A stretch of 7,316 nucleotides of DNA from Sediminispirochaeta sp. GTDB taxonomy: Bacteria; Spirochaetota; Spirochaetia; DSM-16054; Sediminispirochaetaceae. The stretch spans positions 1-7,316 of the forward strand of contig DSBN01000229.1 of assembly GCA_011046055.1 (NCBI GenBank), given 5' to 3'. The notes under the pieces are model-generated. The model made no database searches. It saw nothing but the letters and a program-made list of their open reading frames with translations, and was not told where the DNA came from. The position numbers and the translations under genes are program-made. Below, in pieces: positions 6,415 to 7,316 of the stretch (its first letter is position 1; every line of letters starts with the position of its first letter).

Positions 6415-7316
6415 ATGAAAGTGATGATTGTGGGGAACGGAGGCCGAGAGTACGCCTTGGCCTGGAAACTGGAGCAGAGCCGGGAGGTCTCATCGATTCT
6501 CTGTGTACCCGGTAACGGGGCCACCGAGTCGCTTGCCTCCTGCCGCAACATCCCCCTGCCGGTCTCGGAGAAAGGGGAGGATTTAGAGAGAATCAGCGTC
6601 CTGGCCCGAGACGAGCAGGTGGACCTGGCGGTGATCGGACCGGAGCTGCCGCTGATCGGCGGTCTGGCGGACCTGCTCCGCGGAGCTGGCGTCAGCACCT
6701 TCGGACCCGGGGCGGAGGGGGCACGTCTTGAAGGGAGCAAGGTGGAGGCCAAGGAGTTCATGCGTCGTCATGGAGTCCGTACCGCCGAGTCGAAACGATT
6801 TGTCCATACCCAGAGGGAGGAGGTGCATAGGTATCTCGACGAGGTGGACTACCCCAGGGTGATCAAAGCCGACGGTCCGGCCGCTGGGAAGGGGGTCTTC
6901 ATCTGTAGCGACCGGGCCGAAGCGCAGGAAGTTCTGGACCAGCTGTTTGTGCGGCAGAGTCTCGGAGCCAGCGGATCGCAGGTCTTGATCGAAGAGTACC
7001 TGCAGGGGCGGGAGGTCTCGGTCCTGGTGCTCTGCGACGGAAAACGCAGTCTGCCCCTCGTGTCGGCGATGGACCACAAAAGAGTAGGAGAGGGGGATGC
7101 CGGACCGAACACCGGGGGAATGGGGGTGATCGCGCCGAATCCCTATTTCACCGCTGAGTACCGAGATGACTTCAAGCGGTCGATTCTCGATCCTACCGTC
7201 GAGGGGTTGCGTCGAGAGGGGATCGATTTTCGGGGCACCCTGTTTTTGGGCTTGATGTTGACAGCCGGACGAAGCTACCTGTTGGAGTACAATGTCCGTT
7301 TTGGAGACCCCGAGAC
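6415..7316 (+). CDS. purD: Phosphoribosylamine-glycine ligase (GAR synthetase), 3' end outside window
   Basis: PurD is an ATP-grasp ligase that joins glycine to phosphoribosylamine to give GAR, the second step, so it consumes the unstable product of PurF. About 300 of the usual 420-430 residues are visible; the frame runs off the right edge without a stop. Seen in order: VGNGGRE at 6-12, the IGPELPLIGGLAD segment, FGPGAEGARLEGSK, the ATP-grasp loop KADGPAAGKGV from residue 151, EEYLQGREVSVLVLCDG, SAMDHKRVGEGDAGPNTGGMG with GPNTGGMG at 230-237, and finally RFGDPE at 295-300, the family signature, which is cut by the window end. SAMDHKR, rather than the AQDHKR of E. coli-like enzymes, resembles clostridial relatives. 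The loop has Pro155 where Leu is common (KADGLAAGKG). It follows purN by 16 nt, the place purH often occupies. Confidence 0.96.
   Translation, partial: MKVMIVGNGGREYALAWKLEQSREVSSILCVPGNGATESLASCRNIPLPVSEKGEDLERISVLARDEQVDLAVIGPELPLIGGLADLLRGAGVSTFGPGAEGARLEGSKVEAKEFMRRHGVRTAESKRFVHTQREEVHRYLDEVDYPRVIKADGPAAGKGVFICSDRAEAQEVLDQLFVRQSLGASGSQVLIEEYLQGREVSVLVLCDGKRSLPLVSAMDHKRVGEGDAGPNTGGMGVIAPNPYFTAEYRDDFKRSILDPTVEGLRREGIDFRGTLFLGLMLTAGRSYLLEYNVRFGDPE

Noticed and set aside
1..7316. A hidden novel system, mobile element, repeat array or RNA gene
   Set aside because: Every stretch is accounted for by purine genes, with no gap over 38 nt and no repeat array seen on reading through both strands.

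Overview
This window is one uninterrupted block of de novo purine (IMP) biosynthesis genes, all on the + strand. The order is purL (3' part only), purE, purC, purF, purM, purN, purD (5' part only). Essentially every base is coding. The only non-coding gaps are 38 nt between purL and purE and 16 nt between purN and purD; the other four junctions overlap by 4 to 13 nt. No RNA gene, mobile element, CRISPR array, promoter or terminator is visible. Any promoter or purine riboswitch would lie left of the window, because purL is already open at base 1.

The organism is a GC-rich bacterium (roughly 60% GC by eye) with good GGAGG-type Shine-Dalgarno sites. Several proteins look like the versions known from Clostridia and relatives. 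PurL is the long single-chain 'clostridial-type' enzyme with its own glutaminase domain. PurF is the Bacillus type, with a short propeptide and four cluster cysteines. PurN has the FGGRGMYG-type active-site loop, and PurD has an SMDHKR/SAMDHKR-type motif. These features fit an anaerobic Firmicute or a free-living spirochaete, but the sequence alone does not settle the phylum.

The genes encode steps 1 to 7 of the pathway in scrambled order: PurF (PRPP to phosphoribosylamine), PurD (to GAR), PurN (to FGAR), PurL (to FGAM), PurM (to AIR), PurE (the CAIR-forming step) and PurC (to SAICAR). PurS and PurQ are unnecessary because their functions belong to the long PurL. PurK is not in the window, although PurE looks like a class I enzyme that normally needs it. 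PurB and PurH are also absent; purH is missing from its usual position between purN and purD.

I found no undescribed system. The points worth a second look are small: altered residues in otherwise invariant motifs (PurN, PurL, PurF, PurM, PurD), a long hydrophilic linker in PurL, the unusual gene order and gene content, and the tightly overlapping start sites.
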